A stretch of DNA of 64,000 nt from Bifidobacterium catenulatum subsp. kashiwanohense JCM 15439 = DSM 21854 (GCF_001042615.1 NZ_AP012327.1:620001-684000), one strand, 5' to 3'. Counted from the stretch's first letter, positions 1-9,424 are shown. Notes: generated by a model not told the origin, from the sequence alone. Made by a program: numbers and translations.

Positions 1-1
1 A

Positions 2-61
2 GTGCTGGAACGTCCGAAAAACGACTATACGAAACGGTTGGTTGACGCCGCTTCGATGTGA
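2..61 (+). CDS. C-terminal tail of an ABC transporter ATP-binding protein (partial)
   Basis: Only the last 19 codons and a TGA stop lie in the window. The visible residues (VLERPKNDYTKRLVDAASM) resemble the extreme C-terminus of ATPases of peptide and related ABC importers, where a P-x-x-x-Y-T-R/K-x-L motif is common. A strong terminator follows 10 bases downstream. The family call rests on this short motif only. Confidence 0.45.
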   Translation: MLERPKNDYTKRLVDAASM

Positions 62-71
62 TGGCCTCCCG

Positions 72-116
72 CAAAAACTCACCCATGTCCGCTATTCGGA
101 CATGGGTGAGTTTTTG
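72..116 (+). terminator. Intrinsic terminator after the partial ABC ATPase gene
   Basis: Two perfect 20-base arms (72-91 and 97-116) flank a 5-base loop. The 3' arm ends in five T residues and the 5' arm begins with five A residues, so the hairpin could stop transcription from either side. Confidence 0.85.
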
Positions 117-463
117 CCACCGGAGGATGTGCTATCGTATGGCTCATGTTCAATTTCTCATGTTGTTGCTGTCGCTGACCAACCGCCCGAGGGGCGCGTG
201 GTTCATCGAAGCATAACTTGAGACAGGGCATTCTTTCGACATCCGCATTCTATGTGGGATGTCATTTCATCGCACAAGAATCATCCCATAACCAGTGCCT
301 AACGCGGTTGGTATTACGCGGCATATGCGGATGAACTGCGGTGAAGACACCATCGCAGATCCCGTTTCAAATCATTGCAAGTGATAAACGCGAGCTTCTC
401 GAAATCAAAAACAACGAAATCATCCATCGGAAGCCAATAAACAATCATTTGCAAGGAAACGCC
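117..463 (+). promoter_or_regulatory. Leader/promoter region of the cysteine synthase gene
   Basis: This stretch has no convincing gene. It must hold the promoter of the cysK-metB pair. A short inverted repeat (GACATCC at 238-244 and GGATGTC at 256-262) lies in the middle. I looked for an S-box or other SAM riboswitch core and did not recognise one. The frame is open upstream to 341, but that extension shows no cysteine synthase homology. Confidence 0.35.
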
Positions 464-1474
464 ATGACCATCCACAATTCCCTTTCCGAACTCATCGGCA
501 ACACTCCGCTCGTCAAACTCAACCACGTGACCGACGGCATCAAAGCCACCATCGCCGTCAAAGTCGAATATTTCAATCCGGGAGGCTCTTCCAAAGACCG
601 CATCGCGGAACGTATCATTGACGCGGCCGAACGCAGCGCCGAACTTAAGCCGGGTGGTGTGATTGTGGAACCGACCTCCGGCAATACCGGCGTCGGACTT
701 GCCCTCGTGGCGCAGCAGCGCGGCTACCGCACCATTTTCACCCTGCCGGACAAGGTTTCCGAAGCCAAACGCGCGGTACTCCGCGCATACGGTGCAGAAG
801 TGGTCGTAACCCCTACCGATGCGGGTCCGGATGATCCGCGCTCCTACTATCAGGTGGCGGAACGCCTCGCCAAAGCAATTCCGGGAGGGTACCGCCCGAA
901 CCAGTATGGCAATCCGAACGGGCCGGAAAGCCACTACCACACCACCGGTCCGGAAATCTGGGAAGCCAGCGATCATCAGGTCACGCATTTCGTGGCGGGC
1001 ATTGGCACCGGCGGTACCATTTCCGGCACCGGCCGTTACCTGAAAGAAGCTTCCGACGGTAAGGTGCAGGTGGTCGGCGCCGATCCGGAAGGCTCCATCT
1101 ACTCCAATCCGGACGACGTGCACCAGTACAGCATCGAAGGCGTCGGCGAGGATTTCTATCCGAAAGCGTTCGACCGTGAGCTTCCCGACGAAATCGTGCA
1201 GGTCAACGATGCCGAAGCGTTCGAAATGACCCGTCGTTTGGCTGCGGAGGAAGGCCTGCTGGTCGGAGGATCGTCCGGCATGGCCGTTATGGCGGCCCTC
1301 AAATACGCTCGCGAGCATGATTTGGATGAAAACCAGCTGGTAGTGGCGTTGCTGCCCGATTCTGGCCGCAGCTATATGGAAAAGATCTTCAACGACGATT
1401 GGATGCGTGCCAACGGATTCGCCGACGTTGTGGAACGCACGTCCAAGCCAAGTCTTGCGGAGCGGTATCTGTAA
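464..1474 (+). CDS. cysK: Cysteine synthase / cystathionine beta-synthase-like PLP enzyme
   Basis: A fold-type II PLP enzyme of 336 residues that joins a serine-derived aminoacrylate to sulfide (cysteine synthase) or homocysteine (cystathionine beta-synthase). The N-terminal substrate motif SELIGNTPLVKL is at residues 8-19. The PLP lysine is K44 in PGGSSKDR, the PTSGNTG loop is near residue 71, and the glycine-rich phosphate loop GTGGTISGTG follows mid-protein. There is no C-terminal CBS domain. The ATG at 464 was chosen because homology starts there and an AAGGAAA element precedes it. It is followed 79 bases later by a cystathionine gamma-synthase gene, so the pair probably works in transsulfuration. 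Sequence alone does not separate the two activities. Confidence 0.88.
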   Translation: MTIHNSLSELIGNTPLVKLNHVTDGIKATIAVKVEYFNPGGSSKDRIAERIIDAAERSAELKPGGVIVEPTSGNTGVGLALVAQQRGYRTIFTLPDKVSEAKRAVLRAYGAEVVVTPTDAGPDDPRSYYQVAERLAKAIPGGYRPNQYGNPNGPESHYHTTGPEIWEASDHQVTHFVAGIGTGGTISGTGRYLKEASDGKVQVVGADPEGSIYSNPDDVHQYSIEGVGEDFYPKAFDRELPDEIVQVNDAEAFEMTRRLAAEEGLLVGGSSGMAVMAALKYAREHDLDENQLVVALLPDSGRSYMEKIFNDDWMRANGFADVVERTSKPSLAERYL

Positions 1475-1553
1475 ACCGCCGATCAGTTACTTCACGATCA
1501 TGCCCATCATTCGTTCAACCCAAACCATTCGCTATTTTCAAGGAGTTCCCATC

Positions 1554-2735
1554 ATGACCATCTCGACCAACGCCGAAGCCCTGAACGCCACCGCACTCGC
1601 CACCCGCGCCATTCATGCAGGACAGGAGCCCGATCCGACCACCGGAGCCGTGGTCACCCCTATTTATATGACATCCACGTTCAAGCAGGATGGTGTCGGC
1701 GGTCTGCGCAACGGTTATGATTACAGCCGTTCCATCAATCCGACCCGCAATTCCTTCGACGAGCAGCTAGCTGCGGTCGAAGGCGCGAACTACGCGCTGA
1801 GCTTCGCTTCCGGACTGGCCGCCATCGACGTGCTGCTTCGTGCCACGTTGAAACCGGGCGACAATATTCTGCTTGGCAATGACGTGTATGGCGGAACCTA
1901 CCGATTGCTTTCCAAGGTGTTCGTGCCGTGGGGAGTCGGCCTTGACGTGGTGGACGTCACCGATACGGCTGCCGTTTCCGCGGCGCTCAGCCAGAAGCAG
2001 TACCGGTACATTTGGGTGGAAACCCCGTCGAACCCGCTGCTCAACATCACTGATATCGCGGCCACGTCAGCTGTCGCTCACGCGCATGACACCAAAGTGG
2101 TGGTGGACAACACCTTCGCGTCCCCGGTATTGCAGCATCCGTTGGCGGACGGCGCCGACGTGGTCGTATATTCCACCACCAAATACATCGGCGGCCATTC
2201 CGACGTGGTCGGCGGAGCGCTGGTGCTCAACGACAAGAAAATCCGTGATGAAGTGGCGTTCCTGCAGAACGCGGCCGGAGCCGTGCCATCTCCGTTCGAC
2301 TCCTGGCTTGACATTCGTGGCCTCAAAACGTTGGATCTGCGCGTCAAGCAGCACAGCCGTAACGCCATGAAAGTGGCGCAATGGCTGGAAACCCGCCCTG
2401 AAGTGGAACGCGTATGGTACCCGGGACTGGAATCCCATCCAGGCCACGAGATTGCCTTACGACAGATGCATGGCGGCTTCGGAGGCATGATCTCCGTGCA
2501 GATCGCAGCTGGATTCGAAGCGGCAAAGAAGTTCGCTGGTGCCACGGAAGTGTTCACCTTGGCCGAGTCGTTGGGCGGCGTGGAATCCCTGATTGAGCAT
2601 CCGGGCGCCATGACCCACGCTTCTGTCGCCGGTACCACGCTGGAAGTGCCCGCCAATCTCGTGCGACTTTCCGTCGGTCTTGAAGATGCGGACGACCTGA
2701 TCGCCGATCTGGAGCAGGCGCTCCACCAGATCTGA
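1554..2735 (+). CDS. metB: Cystathionine gamma-synthase (Cys/Met metabolism PLP enzyme)
   Basis: A 393-residue enzyme of the Cys/Met metabolism PLP family. It forms cystathionine from an activated homoserine and cysteine, or cleaves it in the reverse direction. The PLP lysine is K210 in YSTTKYIGGHSDVVGG. The substrate-site tyrosine/arginine segment YDYSRSINPTR is at residues 55-65 and the phosphate-binding SGLAA segment is near residue 86. The start at 1554 is set by an AAGGAGTT ribosome-binding site 6 bases upstream. It lies directly downstream of the cysteine synthase gene and probably shares its transcript. Gamma-synthase and gamma-lyase activities cannot be separated safely by eye. Confidence 0.88.
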   Translation: MTISTNAEALNATALATRAIHAGQEPDPTTGAVVTPIYMTSTFKQDGVGGLRNGYDYSRSINPTRNSFDEQLAAVEGANYALSFASGLAAIDVLLRATLKPGDNILLGNDVYGGTYRLLSKVFVPWGVGLDVVDVTDTAAVSAALSQKQYRYIWVETPSNPLLNITDIAATSAVAHAHDTKVVVDNTFASPVLQHPLADGADVVVYSTTKYIGGHSDVVGGALVLNDKKIRDEVAFLQNAAGAVPSPFDSWLDIRGLKTLDLRVKQHSRNAMKVAQWLETRPEVERVWYPGLESHPGHEIALRQMHGGFGGMISVQIAAGFEAAKKFAGATEVFTLAESLGGVESLIEHPGAMTHASVAGTTLEVPANLVRLSVGLEDADDLIADLEQALHQI

Positions 2736-2822
2736 TTTCTTTATTATTCGGGCGATGGGACGGCCAGCATAGGAAAGGAGCTTACGCCGGCCGTTCCGTT
2801 CTTCGCCGCCCACCGGCATTAC

Positions 2823-4796
2823 ATGGCATTGATACACTTGGAAACCATGACGCAAGCTGTTGGTTCCGTTGAATCCGTTGATCCCCGTGCGCTGGGTGCT
2901 CTGAAGCATTATTTCGGATATGACGCCTTCCGTCCCGGTCAAGAAGGCGTAGTCAATGCGATTATCCAAGGTCGTGATGCGCTCGGCGTCATGCCCACCG
3001 GTGCTGGCAAGTCGATCTGCTACCAGATTCCCGCCACGCTTCTTCCGGGCATGACCATCGTCATTTCCCCGTTGATCTCGTTGATGCGCGATCAGGTCGA
3101 CGCGCTCAACGACGTGGGCATTCCAGCCGCATTCATCAATACCACGCAAAGTCCCGACGAACAGGATCTGGTGTTCGTGCAGGCGTTGTCGGGACGGATC
3201 AGACTGCTGTATGTGGCTCCGGAACGTTTGGAAACCGAACGTTTCCGCACGTTCGCCAGTCGTGTGCCGATTTCTCTGGTCGCCGTTGACGAAGCACATT
3301 GCGTGTCGCAATGGGGCCAGGATTTCCGTTCGTCATATCTTGGTATCGGCGATTTTCTGAAGGCGTTGCCGACCCGTCCGACGGTTGCCGCGTTCACTGC
3401 GACCGCGACGGAACGGGTGCGCCGCGATATTATCGGAATTCTCGGATTGCGTGATCCGTCCGTCACCGTCACCGGCTTCGACAGGGCCAACCTGTATTTC
3501 GACGTGATCAGGATGGAAAGGAAACATAAGGCTTCGTGGGTGGCTTCGTATATTGCGGATCATCCTGACGAATCCGGCATCGTGTATTGCGCGACCCGCA
3601 AGGAAGTGGAGTTGCTTGCCGAATCGTTGAATATCGCCGTGCGCGAGCTGCGTGCGGCGAAAGGTGAGGATGCGACGCGAATCGGCACGGTCGCAGTCGC
3701 CTATCATGGCGGTATGTCGGCCGAAACGAGGGATCGGGCGCAACGTGATTTCGTAACCGACCGTGTGCCTGTGGTGGTTGCCACGAATGCGTTCGGCATG
3801 GGCATCGACAAGTCAAACGTGCGTTATGTGATCCACCATAATATGCCGGAATCGATTGAAGCGTACTATCAGGAGGCCGGTCGTGCGGGGCGTGACGGCG
3901 AGCCGAGCCGGTGCACGTTGCTGTGGAACGAATCTGATATTGCTACGAGGCGGAGGCTGCTTGATTCGGATTATGAGAACGAGCGTTTGACCGCCGAAGA
4001 GCAGGAGGTTGTGCGTGCATCGAAACGGCGTCTGCTCAACGCCATGATCGGTTATTGCCGTACTACGGATTGTCTGCACGAGTATATGACCAGGTATTTC
4101 GGCGAGGCCGGGGGAGCAGCCGTCCGCGATGACGGCGCATGCGTGGGAGGATGCGCGAACTGCGGGAATACGTTTGAAACCGTTGACGTCACGGATATCG
4201 CGCGGGCCATCAGCCGCTGCGTGCATGACGTGAACCAGAAGGTCGGTTCGGGGAAGATCGTCAAAGTGCTGCGAGGGTCGAAAGCGCAGGATTTGAACTA
4301 TCTTCATCCTGTCGATCTGTCGACGTACGGCATGTTGAGCGCGACTTCGGAGGCACAGATTCGTGACGTGCTCAGCCAGATGGCGACGGATGGTTTTCTT
4401 TCCATTTCGGAAGGCTCCATGCCGATCGTTCGCTTTGGTGAACGTGCGGCGGAAACGGTCTCACCGAATTTTCATTATGAAATCAAGAAGATCGAACGGA
4501 AGCACGCTACGAAACGTGCGGAATCGCCGTCCGTAGGCTCTCAGGCCATGGGATCGTATGTGCCGGGCGACGGAGACGAGGAATTGTTCGCCAAACTGCG
4601 CGCGTTGCGGCTTGACATCGCCCGCGAACTCGGTAAACCCCCGTATATCGTCTTTTCCGATAAAACGTTGCGCGATATGGTGCGTGTCAGGCCGGTCACC
4701 GGCGAGCAATTCTCGCAAGTCAACGGCGTTGGTGCGCTCAAATTGGAAGCGTATGGCGAACGGTTCATGGAAGTGATCCGCGATTTCGTTGCATGA
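2823..4796 (+). CDS. recQ: ATP-dependent DNA helicase RecQ
   Basis: A 657-residue 3'-5' superfamily 2 DNA helicase for recombination and repair. Walker A is MPTGAGKS at residues 57-64. The DEAH box lies in DEAHCVSQWGQDFR, the RecQ aromatic-rich loop. Motif VI is YYQEAGRAGRDGEPS. A zinc-binding segment with C-x-G-G-C-x-x-C follows near residue 440, then a winged-helix region, and an HRDC domain fills the last 80 residues. Start choice is uncertain: ATGs at 2823 and 2850 are in frame, and the only good purine-rich site (AGGAAAGGAG) is about 40 bases upstream of 2823. Confidence 0.93.
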   Translation: MALIHLETMTQAVGSVESVDPRALGALKHYFGYDAFRPGQEGVVNAIIQGRDALGVMPTGAGKSICYQIPATLLPGMTIVISPLISLMRDQVDALNDVGIPAAFINTTQSPDEQDLVFVQALSGRIRLLYVAPERLETERFRTFASRVPISLVAVDEAHCVSQWGQDFRSSYLGIGDFLKALPTRPTVAAFTATATERVRRDIIGILGLRDPSVTVTGFDRANLYFDVIRMERKHKASWVASYIADHPDESGIVYCATRKEVELLAESLNIAVRELRAAKGEDATRIGTVAVAYHGGMSAETRDRAQRDFVTDRVPVVVATNAFGMGIDKSNVRYVIHHNMPESIEAYYQEAGRAGRDGEPSRCTLLWNESDIATRRRLLDSDYENERLTAEEQEVVRASKRRLLNAMIGYCRTTDCLHEYMTRYFGEAGGAAVRDDGACVGGCANCGNTFETVDVTDIARAISRCVHDVNQKVGSGKIVKVLRGSKAQDLNYLHPVDLSTYGMLSATSEAQIRDVLSQMATDGFLSISEGSMPIVRFGERAAETVSPNFHYEIKKIERKHATKRAESPSVGSQAMGSYVPGDGDEELFAKLRALRLDIARELGKPPYIVFSDKTLRDMVRVRPVTGEQFSQVNGVGALKLEAYGERFMEVIRDFVA

Positions 4797-4820
4797 ATCA
4801 TGTGACGTGTCAGCTTGAGG

Positions 4821-4839
4821 AATAATCGTATCGATTATT
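4821..4839. repeat. 8-bp inverted repeat in the luxS leader
   Basis: AATAATCG and CGATTATT flank TAT in a perfect dyad, 124 bases before the luxS start and just after recQ. It has the size and A+T-rich look of a repressor site. It could also be a weak terminator of recQ, although no T-run follows. Confidence 0.4.
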
Positions 4840-4962
4840 GCAAAACCCTGCGTTTTATATGATACGTAACACGTTATCGGCAACATGTATGGCGGTGAGG
4901 TTGACGTATGCCGGCAAAACGGCGACAGTAGAGACGAACAGTTGTTGAAGAAAGGATTGATG

Positions 4963-5448
4963 ATGGCAGAAGACAAGCCGGTTGTGGAGAGCTTCCAGCT
5001 CGACCACACCAAGGTGAAGGCTCCGTATGTGCGTTATATCGACACGCAGACCGGTCCGAATGGCGATGTGATTTCCAATTATGATTTGCGTTTGGTGCAG
5101 CCGAATGAGAATGCGATTCCGACCGGTGGCCTGCATACCATCGAACATACGATTGCGGTGCTGTTGCGTGAACGTATCGACGGTTATATCGATTGTTCCC
5201 CGTTCGGCTGCCGTACCGGTTTCCATCTATTGACGTGGGGTGAGCATTCCACGGAAGAAGTGGCGCGTGCGTTGAAGGAGGCGTTGGAATTCATCGCGTA
5301 TGAGGCCACATGGGATGACGTTCCTGCCACCACCATCGAAAGCTGCGGCAATTACCGCGACCATAGCTTGTTCACGGCGAAGGAATGGTGCAAGGATATT
5401 CTCGCCAAGGGCATCAGCTCTGATGCGTTTGAGCGCCGCCTAGTCTGA
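4963..5448 (+). CDS. luxS: S-ribosylhomocysteine lyase (autoinducer-2 production protein LuxS)
   Basis: A 161-residue metalloenzyme that cleaves S-ribosylhomocysteine to homocysteine and DPD, the precursor of autoinducer-2. It recycles the activated methyl cycle. The metal ligands are visible as HTIEH (residues 58-62) and the cysteine in SCGNYRDHS (C128). The conserved PFGCRTGF segment carries the catalytic cysteine. Length fits the family. In-frame ATGs lie at 4960 and 4963; the second has better spacing from AAAGGA. The homocysteine produced links to the methionine genes elsewhere in the window. Confidence 0.96.
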   Translation: MAEDKPVVESFQLDHTKVKAPYVRYIDTQTGPNGDVISNYDLRLVQPNENAIPTGGLHTIEHTIAVLLRERIDGYIDCSPFGCRTGFHLLTWGEHSTEEVARALKEALEFIAYEATWDDVPATTIESCGNYRDHSLFTAKEWCKDILAKGISSDAFERRLV

Positions 5449-5555
5449 TTCGCGTGCGATTGCACGTCTGTTTTCGAGCATATTGCGAATACTGTGCCGT
5501 GGGCATGGTATTTTTGACGCTCGGAAGAAGACAAGGTGATGCAAAGGTGAACGAG

Positions 5556-6092
5556 ATGGGTGAGGAGAGCGTCATTACCTCTGAACGGCGGTTCCGTCGT
5601 GCCACTATGGCCGATTTGCCGACCATGCTGAAGATTTATGAGCATGCCCGCAAGTTGATGGCCTCCAACGGCAATCCCACGCAGTGGGGTGATAAGTTCC
5701 CGCGTGAGGAAGTGGTTCGTGACGATGTCGAATCGCAACGCACCGTGCTGCTTGTCGATACGGTTGATGGCAAGGAACGTGTGCTCGCCCAGTTCGCATT
5801 GTGTCCGGGCATCGACCCGACATATGTGAATATCGATGGTGCCTGGCTGGATGACGATCCGTATGTGACCATCCATCGGATCGCCTCGTCGGGTCTCGCC
5901 AAGGGTGCGGCGAAGGACTGCATCAACTGGTGCATCGAACATTACGGTAATGTGCGCGCGGATACGCATCCCAACAACAAGGCCATGCAGCATGTGCTCG
6001 AATCGAATGGTTTCGCGCGCTGCGGCTTGATTCAGTTGCTTGACAGGCCGTCCGACACCACGCGTATCGCCTATCAGCGTCATGAATGGTGA
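5556..6092 (+). CDS. GNAT family N-acetyltransferase
   Basis: About 178 residues. It opens with the typical GNAT strand-helix (RRATMADLPTMLKIYEHARK), and near the C-terminus has RADTHPNNKAMQHVLESNGF, the acetyl-CoA-binding and aromatic segment of small GNAT enzymes. The substrate is unknown. The frame is open upstream, but ATG 5556 follows AAAGG by 8 bases and homology begins soon after; GTG 5547 is the alternative. The gene is downstream of luxS and probably on its own transcript. Confidence 0.75.
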   Translation: MGEESVITSERRFRRATMADLPTMLKIYEHARKLMASNGNPTQWGDKFPREEVVRDDVESQRTVLLVDTVDGKERVLAQFALCPGIDPTYVNIDGAWLDDDPYVTIHRIASSGLAKGAAKDCINWCIEHYGNVRADTHPNNKAMQHVLESNGFARCGLIQLLDRPSDTTRIAYQRHEW

Positions 6093-6101
6093 GATTTTCG
6101 G

Positions 6102-6133
6102 ATTTATATGGATTGGTGTCAATCAATATAAAT
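6102..6133 (+). terminator. Possible weak terminator after the acetyltransferase gene
   Basis: Fourteen-base arms (6102-6115 and 6120-6133) pair with one mismatch around a 4-base loop, ten bases past the stop codon. No T-run follows, so termination activity is uncertain. Confidence 0.4.
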
Positions 6134-6178
6134 TCATCGCAAACAATTGTAAATAATCTTCGCTATTGAGAAGCAAAA

Positions 6179-6218
6179 AATCCCGTTGAATATCGTATTT
6201 CAGATGTTCAACGGGATT
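6179..6218 (-). terminator. Intrinsic terminator of the amino-acid permease gene
   Basis: AATCCCGTTGAA and TTCAACGGGATT form a 12-bp stem. Read on the minus strand the stem is followed by a run of T residues (complement of the A-run at 6175-6180), as expected for the permease transcript. Confidence 0.75.
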
Positions 6219-6226
6219 GTTATATC

Positions 6227-6282
6227 CAATTGTGTTGCTTTTGATATATCTCACGAAAGAGATATCAAAAGCAACACAATTG
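6227..6282 (-). repeat. Long imperfect hairpin immediately downstream of the permease gene
   Basis: Arms 6227-6252 and 6259-6282 pair over 24 bases with a single 2-base bulge and a 6-base loop. It begins 8 bases after the permease stop and precedes the T-tailed hairpin at 6179-6218. It may be an mRNA 3'-end stabiliser or a tandem terminator. Confidence 0.6.
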
Positions 6283-6289
6283 TCAGTTT

Positions 6290-7717
6290 TTAGAACAGTC
6301 CTGGCTTGTTCAATGCGGAATGCTTGCGGCTGTACACGAAATACACGATCAAACCAAGGGCGAACCAGATTGCGAAACGCACCCAAGTCTCCCAATTCAA
6401 ACCGCAAATCAGAATGAAGCAGAAAATGATCGCGCAGATTGGCGTGAACGGCACGCCCGGAGCGCGGAAGCCGCGGTGTGCGTCCGGCTGGGTCTTACGC
6501 ATCCACAGAATGCCTGCGGACACGATGATGAACGCCGACAGCGTACCGATGTTCACCAATTCGAACAATACGTTGATGTTGATGAAACCGCCGGCGACGG
6601 CCGTTAGAATACCGAAGAACCATGTACCTTTGAACGGGGTGCGGTACTTCGGGTGCACTTCGCCGAAGAACTTCGGGAACAGGCCGTCGCGGCTCATGGC
6701 GTAGCAGATGCGGGACTGGCCGTACAGCTGCACCAGCATCACCGTGGTCATGCCGATCAGAGCGCCAAGATTGACGATGAACGCCAGCCAGTTGAGGCCG
6801 GTTTCGAGAATCACGCCGGCCACCGGAGCGTCAATAAATTTCGCGAACTCCTTGTATGGCACCACACCGGTCATAATCAGCGTCATGATGATGTACAGCA
6901 CAGTCGACACGGCCAACGAAATAAGAATGCCGCGCGGCAGTGTCTTGTTCGGATTGATGGTCTCCTCGGCGGAGGAGGAGACGGCGTCGAAGCCGATGAA
7001 GCTGAAGAACACGATCGACGCGGCCGGAACAATGCCGTACGGCTGTGTGGAGCCCGGCTGGAACGTGTAAATGCCGTACGGGGAGAACGGCTTCCAATTA
7101 GCAGGATTGATATACCAGACGGTGCATACGATGAACAGCACGATGATGGCCAGTTTGATCATCACCATAATATCGTTGGTTTTCTTCGTCTGGTTGATGC
7201 CGATGGACAGCACCCAAGTGATGATGAGCACGATCACGAAACCAGGCAGATTGAAGTATGTGGTTACGCCTGGCGTGGTGCCGTATGCCGCGGTCAGTTC
7301 AACTGGCAGATGTAGGCCGAAACCTTCCAGCAGTTTGTTGAAATATCCGGACCATCCGGCGGACACGGTGGCCGCCTGCAATGCGTATTCCAAAATCAAA
7401 TCCCAGCCGATCACAAACGCGATCAGCTCGCCGAACGCCAAATATGCGTACGAATATGCGGAACCGGACACTGGTGCCATCGCGGCGAACTCCGCATAGC
7501 ACAATCCTGCGAAACCGCAACAGACCGCGGCCAGGAGGAAGGAGATGCACAATGCTGGACCTGCGGTGAGGGCGCCCTTGCCGGTGAGCACGAAAATGCC
7601 GGTGCCGATGATGGCGCCGATTCCCAGCATGGTAAGGTCAAACGTTTTCAATGTGCGTTTCAGCGGAGTTGACTCGGACACAAGCTGGTCCACTGATTTT
7701 TTGCGAAAAAGATCCAT
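6290..7717 (-). CDS. APC-superfamily amino-acid permease (cationic amino-acid transporter type)
   Basis: A 475-residue integral membrane protein. The first helix carries the APC hallmark GIGAIIGTGIFVLTG (residues 31-45), and the consensus GFAGLCYAEFAAMAPVSGSA follows, characteristic of the CAT/YfnA branch of amino-acid permeases. About 12 hydrophobic segments follow. Substrates are probably cationic or small neutral amino acids, but sequence does not settle this. AGGGA precedes the ATG at 7717. It is transcribed divergently from the alanine racemase gene. Confidence 0.85.
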   Translation of the reverse strand: MDLFRKKSVDQLVSESTPLKRTLKTFDLTMLGIGAIIGTGIFVLTGKGALTAGPALCISFLLAAVCCGFAGLCYAEFAAMAPVSGSAYSYAYLAFGELIAFVIGWDLILEYALQAATVSAGWSGYFNKLLEGFGLHLPVELTAAYGTTPGVTTYFNLPGFVIVLIITWVLSIGINQTKKTNDIMVMIKLAIIVLFIVCTVWYINPANWKPFSPYGIYTFQPGSTQPYGIVPAASIVFFSFIGFDAVSSSAEETINPNKTLPRGILISLAVSTVLYIIMTLIMTGVVPYKEFAKFIDAPVAGVILETGLNWLAFIVNLGALIGMTTVMLVQLYGQSRICYAMSRDGLFPKFFGEVHPKYRTPFKGTWFFGILTAVAGGFININVLFELVNIGTLSAFIIVSAGILWMRKTQPDAHRGFRAPGVPFTPICAIIFCFILICGLNWETWVRFAIWFALGLIVYFVYSRKHSALNKPGLF

Positions 7718-7960
7718 GGTCTTAATTCCCTAAAAATGGTTTTATATGGGCTGGACCGGACGGATTTCCGGGACTCTGGCACGCCTCAAACGCCAGAAAT
7801 CAAAGAAGGGCTGAACGCCTCATATACGGGAGGTGTACGCGCCTCATGTAAGGAGAGTGTAAAAACCTGGCGCGGACAAAAACGTGAAAACCCCGTGAAT
7901 CGTCTCACCATGTGTGCGCGTCTTTCCGAAGCCGTCACGTGGGAGCGCAACAATAGAGCC
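7718..7960. promoter_or_regulatory. Divergent promoter region between the permease and alr
   Basis: This 243-base spacer must drive the permease leftward and alr rightward. An open frame runs through it in frame with alr, but that part has no racemase homology and an atypical composition, so I treat it as untranslated. No clear operator was seen. Confidence 0.4.
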
Positions 7961-9319
7961 ATGACTTTCAATGCTGCCCGTGAATGGCAATTCTCATCCG
8001 AACAAGGCAAGGCCAATTATGAGGTCGCCCAAAAGCAATACCCGGCGCAAGCCATCGTCGATATGGCCGCATTGCGAAACAACATGCGTCATTTGGTGAG
8101 CGTGGTTGGCGGTCCGAATTCCGGCACCGCCGTGATGGGTGTGGTCAAGGCCGACGCGTACGGGCATGGTCTTATTCCAGCCGCGCTCGCGGCACTTGCG
8201 GGAGGTGCGACCTGGCTGGGCACGGCACAATCGCATGAGGCGCTGCTGCTGCGCAAGGCGGGCATCGGGCCGGACCGCTGCCACATTCTGACATGGGTAT
8301 ATAACGGCATGGCGGTGCCTTTTGACGAGCTGATCGACAATGATATCGATATTTCCGTAGGCTCATTGCCGGGCATTGACGGCGTTGCGGCCGCGGCACG
8401 TCGTCTTAGGAAAACCGCGCGTGTGCACGTGAAGGTCGATTCCGGTTTCGGACGTAATGGATTCACTCCGGCCACGTTCGACGCGGCGCTCGCCAAGCTG
8501 GTGCCTCTCGCTAAGGAGGGTGTGCTGCATATTGTTGGACAGTGGAGCCACTTGGCGGTGGCCGACGCTCCCGACGTGCCTGAATTCGTAGCGTCCACTG
8601 ATAGGCAGGTCGAGAATTTCAAGGATTTCACCCGTCGCATGGAAGTTGCCGGCATTGCGCCGGAGATTCGTCATCTTGCCAATACGGCGGCCACGCTTTC
8701 GCGCCCGGAGATTCATTTTGAGCTTACCCGCCCGGGTATTGGCCTGTATGGTTATGAGGCTGATCCGGCCATGGGCACGCCTGGCACGTATGATTTGACG
8801 CCGGCCATGACATTGCAGGCGCAGCTCGGCACGGTCAAGGATGTGGAGGCGGGCCATGGCATTTCCTATGGCCGCACGTACCTGACTCCTACGGATACGT
8901 CCACCGCGATCGTGCCTGTAGGATATGCGGACGGCATTCACCGTTCCGCTTCCGGTTTCGATATGGAAGGCGCGAAGCATGTGGTCAAACCTGGCGGTCC
9001 GGTGCGTGTGATGACTACGGAAGGTCCGCGCCTGTACCGTGTGTCTGGCCGCGTGTGCATGGACCAGTTCATGCTTGACTTGCACGGTTCCGCGGAAAAG
9101 CTTGGCGTGCATGAGGGCGACACCGTGCAGCTGTTCGGTCCGGGTCGTGGCGAGGATTATGCCGAACCGACCGCTGACGATTGGGGCCGTGCCGCAGGCA
9201 CCATCAGCTATGAGATCTTCACCTGTCTGTGCAACCGCATTCCGCGCCTGTACGAGCACGCTACCGACGTGCTGTCGGCCGAGGATCTCGCCAAACTCAA
9301 TCCCGCAACCATTCTGTAA
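7961..9319 (+). CDS. alr: Alanine racemase
   Basis: A 452-residue fold-type III PLP enzyme that interconverts L- and D-alanine for peptidoglycan. The PLP lysine is K63 in VVKADAYGHG. The catalytic tyrosine of the second half-site lies in GISYGRTY. The barrel and C-terminal beta domain are both complete. Start ATG 7961 is where homology begins (an N-terminal extension of about 30 residues is normal in bifidobacteria); the site upstream is weak (GGGAGCG, 13 bases away). Confidence 0.93.
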   Translation: MTFNAAREWQFSSEQGKANYEVAQKQYPAQAIVDMAALRNNMRHLVSVVGGPNSGTAVMGVVKADAYGHGLIPAALAALAGGATWLGTAQSHEALLLRKAGIGPDRCHILTWVYNGMAVPFDELIDNDIDISVGSLPGIDGVAAAARRLRKTARVHVKVDSGFGRNGFTPATFDAALAKLVPLAKEGVLHIVGQWSHLAVADAPDVPEFVASTDRQVENFKDFTRRMEVAGIAPEIRHLANTAATLSRPEIHFELTRPGIGLYGYEADPAMGTPGTYDLTPAMTLQAQLGTVKDVEAGHGISYGRTYLTPTDTSTAIVPVGYADGIHRSASGFDMEGAKHVVKPGGPVRVMTTEGPRLYRVSGRVCMDQFMLDLHGSAEKLGVHEGDTVQLFGPGRGEDYAEPTADDWGRAAGTISYEIFTCLCNRIPRLYEHATDVLSAEDLAKLNPATIL

Positions 9320-9424
9320 GGCAACGGGCGTGGGAAACAAGGCACGCCGTGAAAGTCAATATGGTGGGCGCGGCACGTTCGATGGTTGGTCAACGTGCCG
9401 CGCTTGCTGTTAAGGTGGTGAGCT

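Noticed and set aside
117..463. SAM riboswitch before cysK-metB
   Set aside because: I searched for S-box and SAM-II/IV-like cores and found none. Only a short inverted repeat is present.
314..1318. Open frame on the minus strand across the cysteine synthase gene
   Set aside because: Composition typical of antisense shadow in a GC-rich gene; no recognisable domain and no ribosome-binding site.
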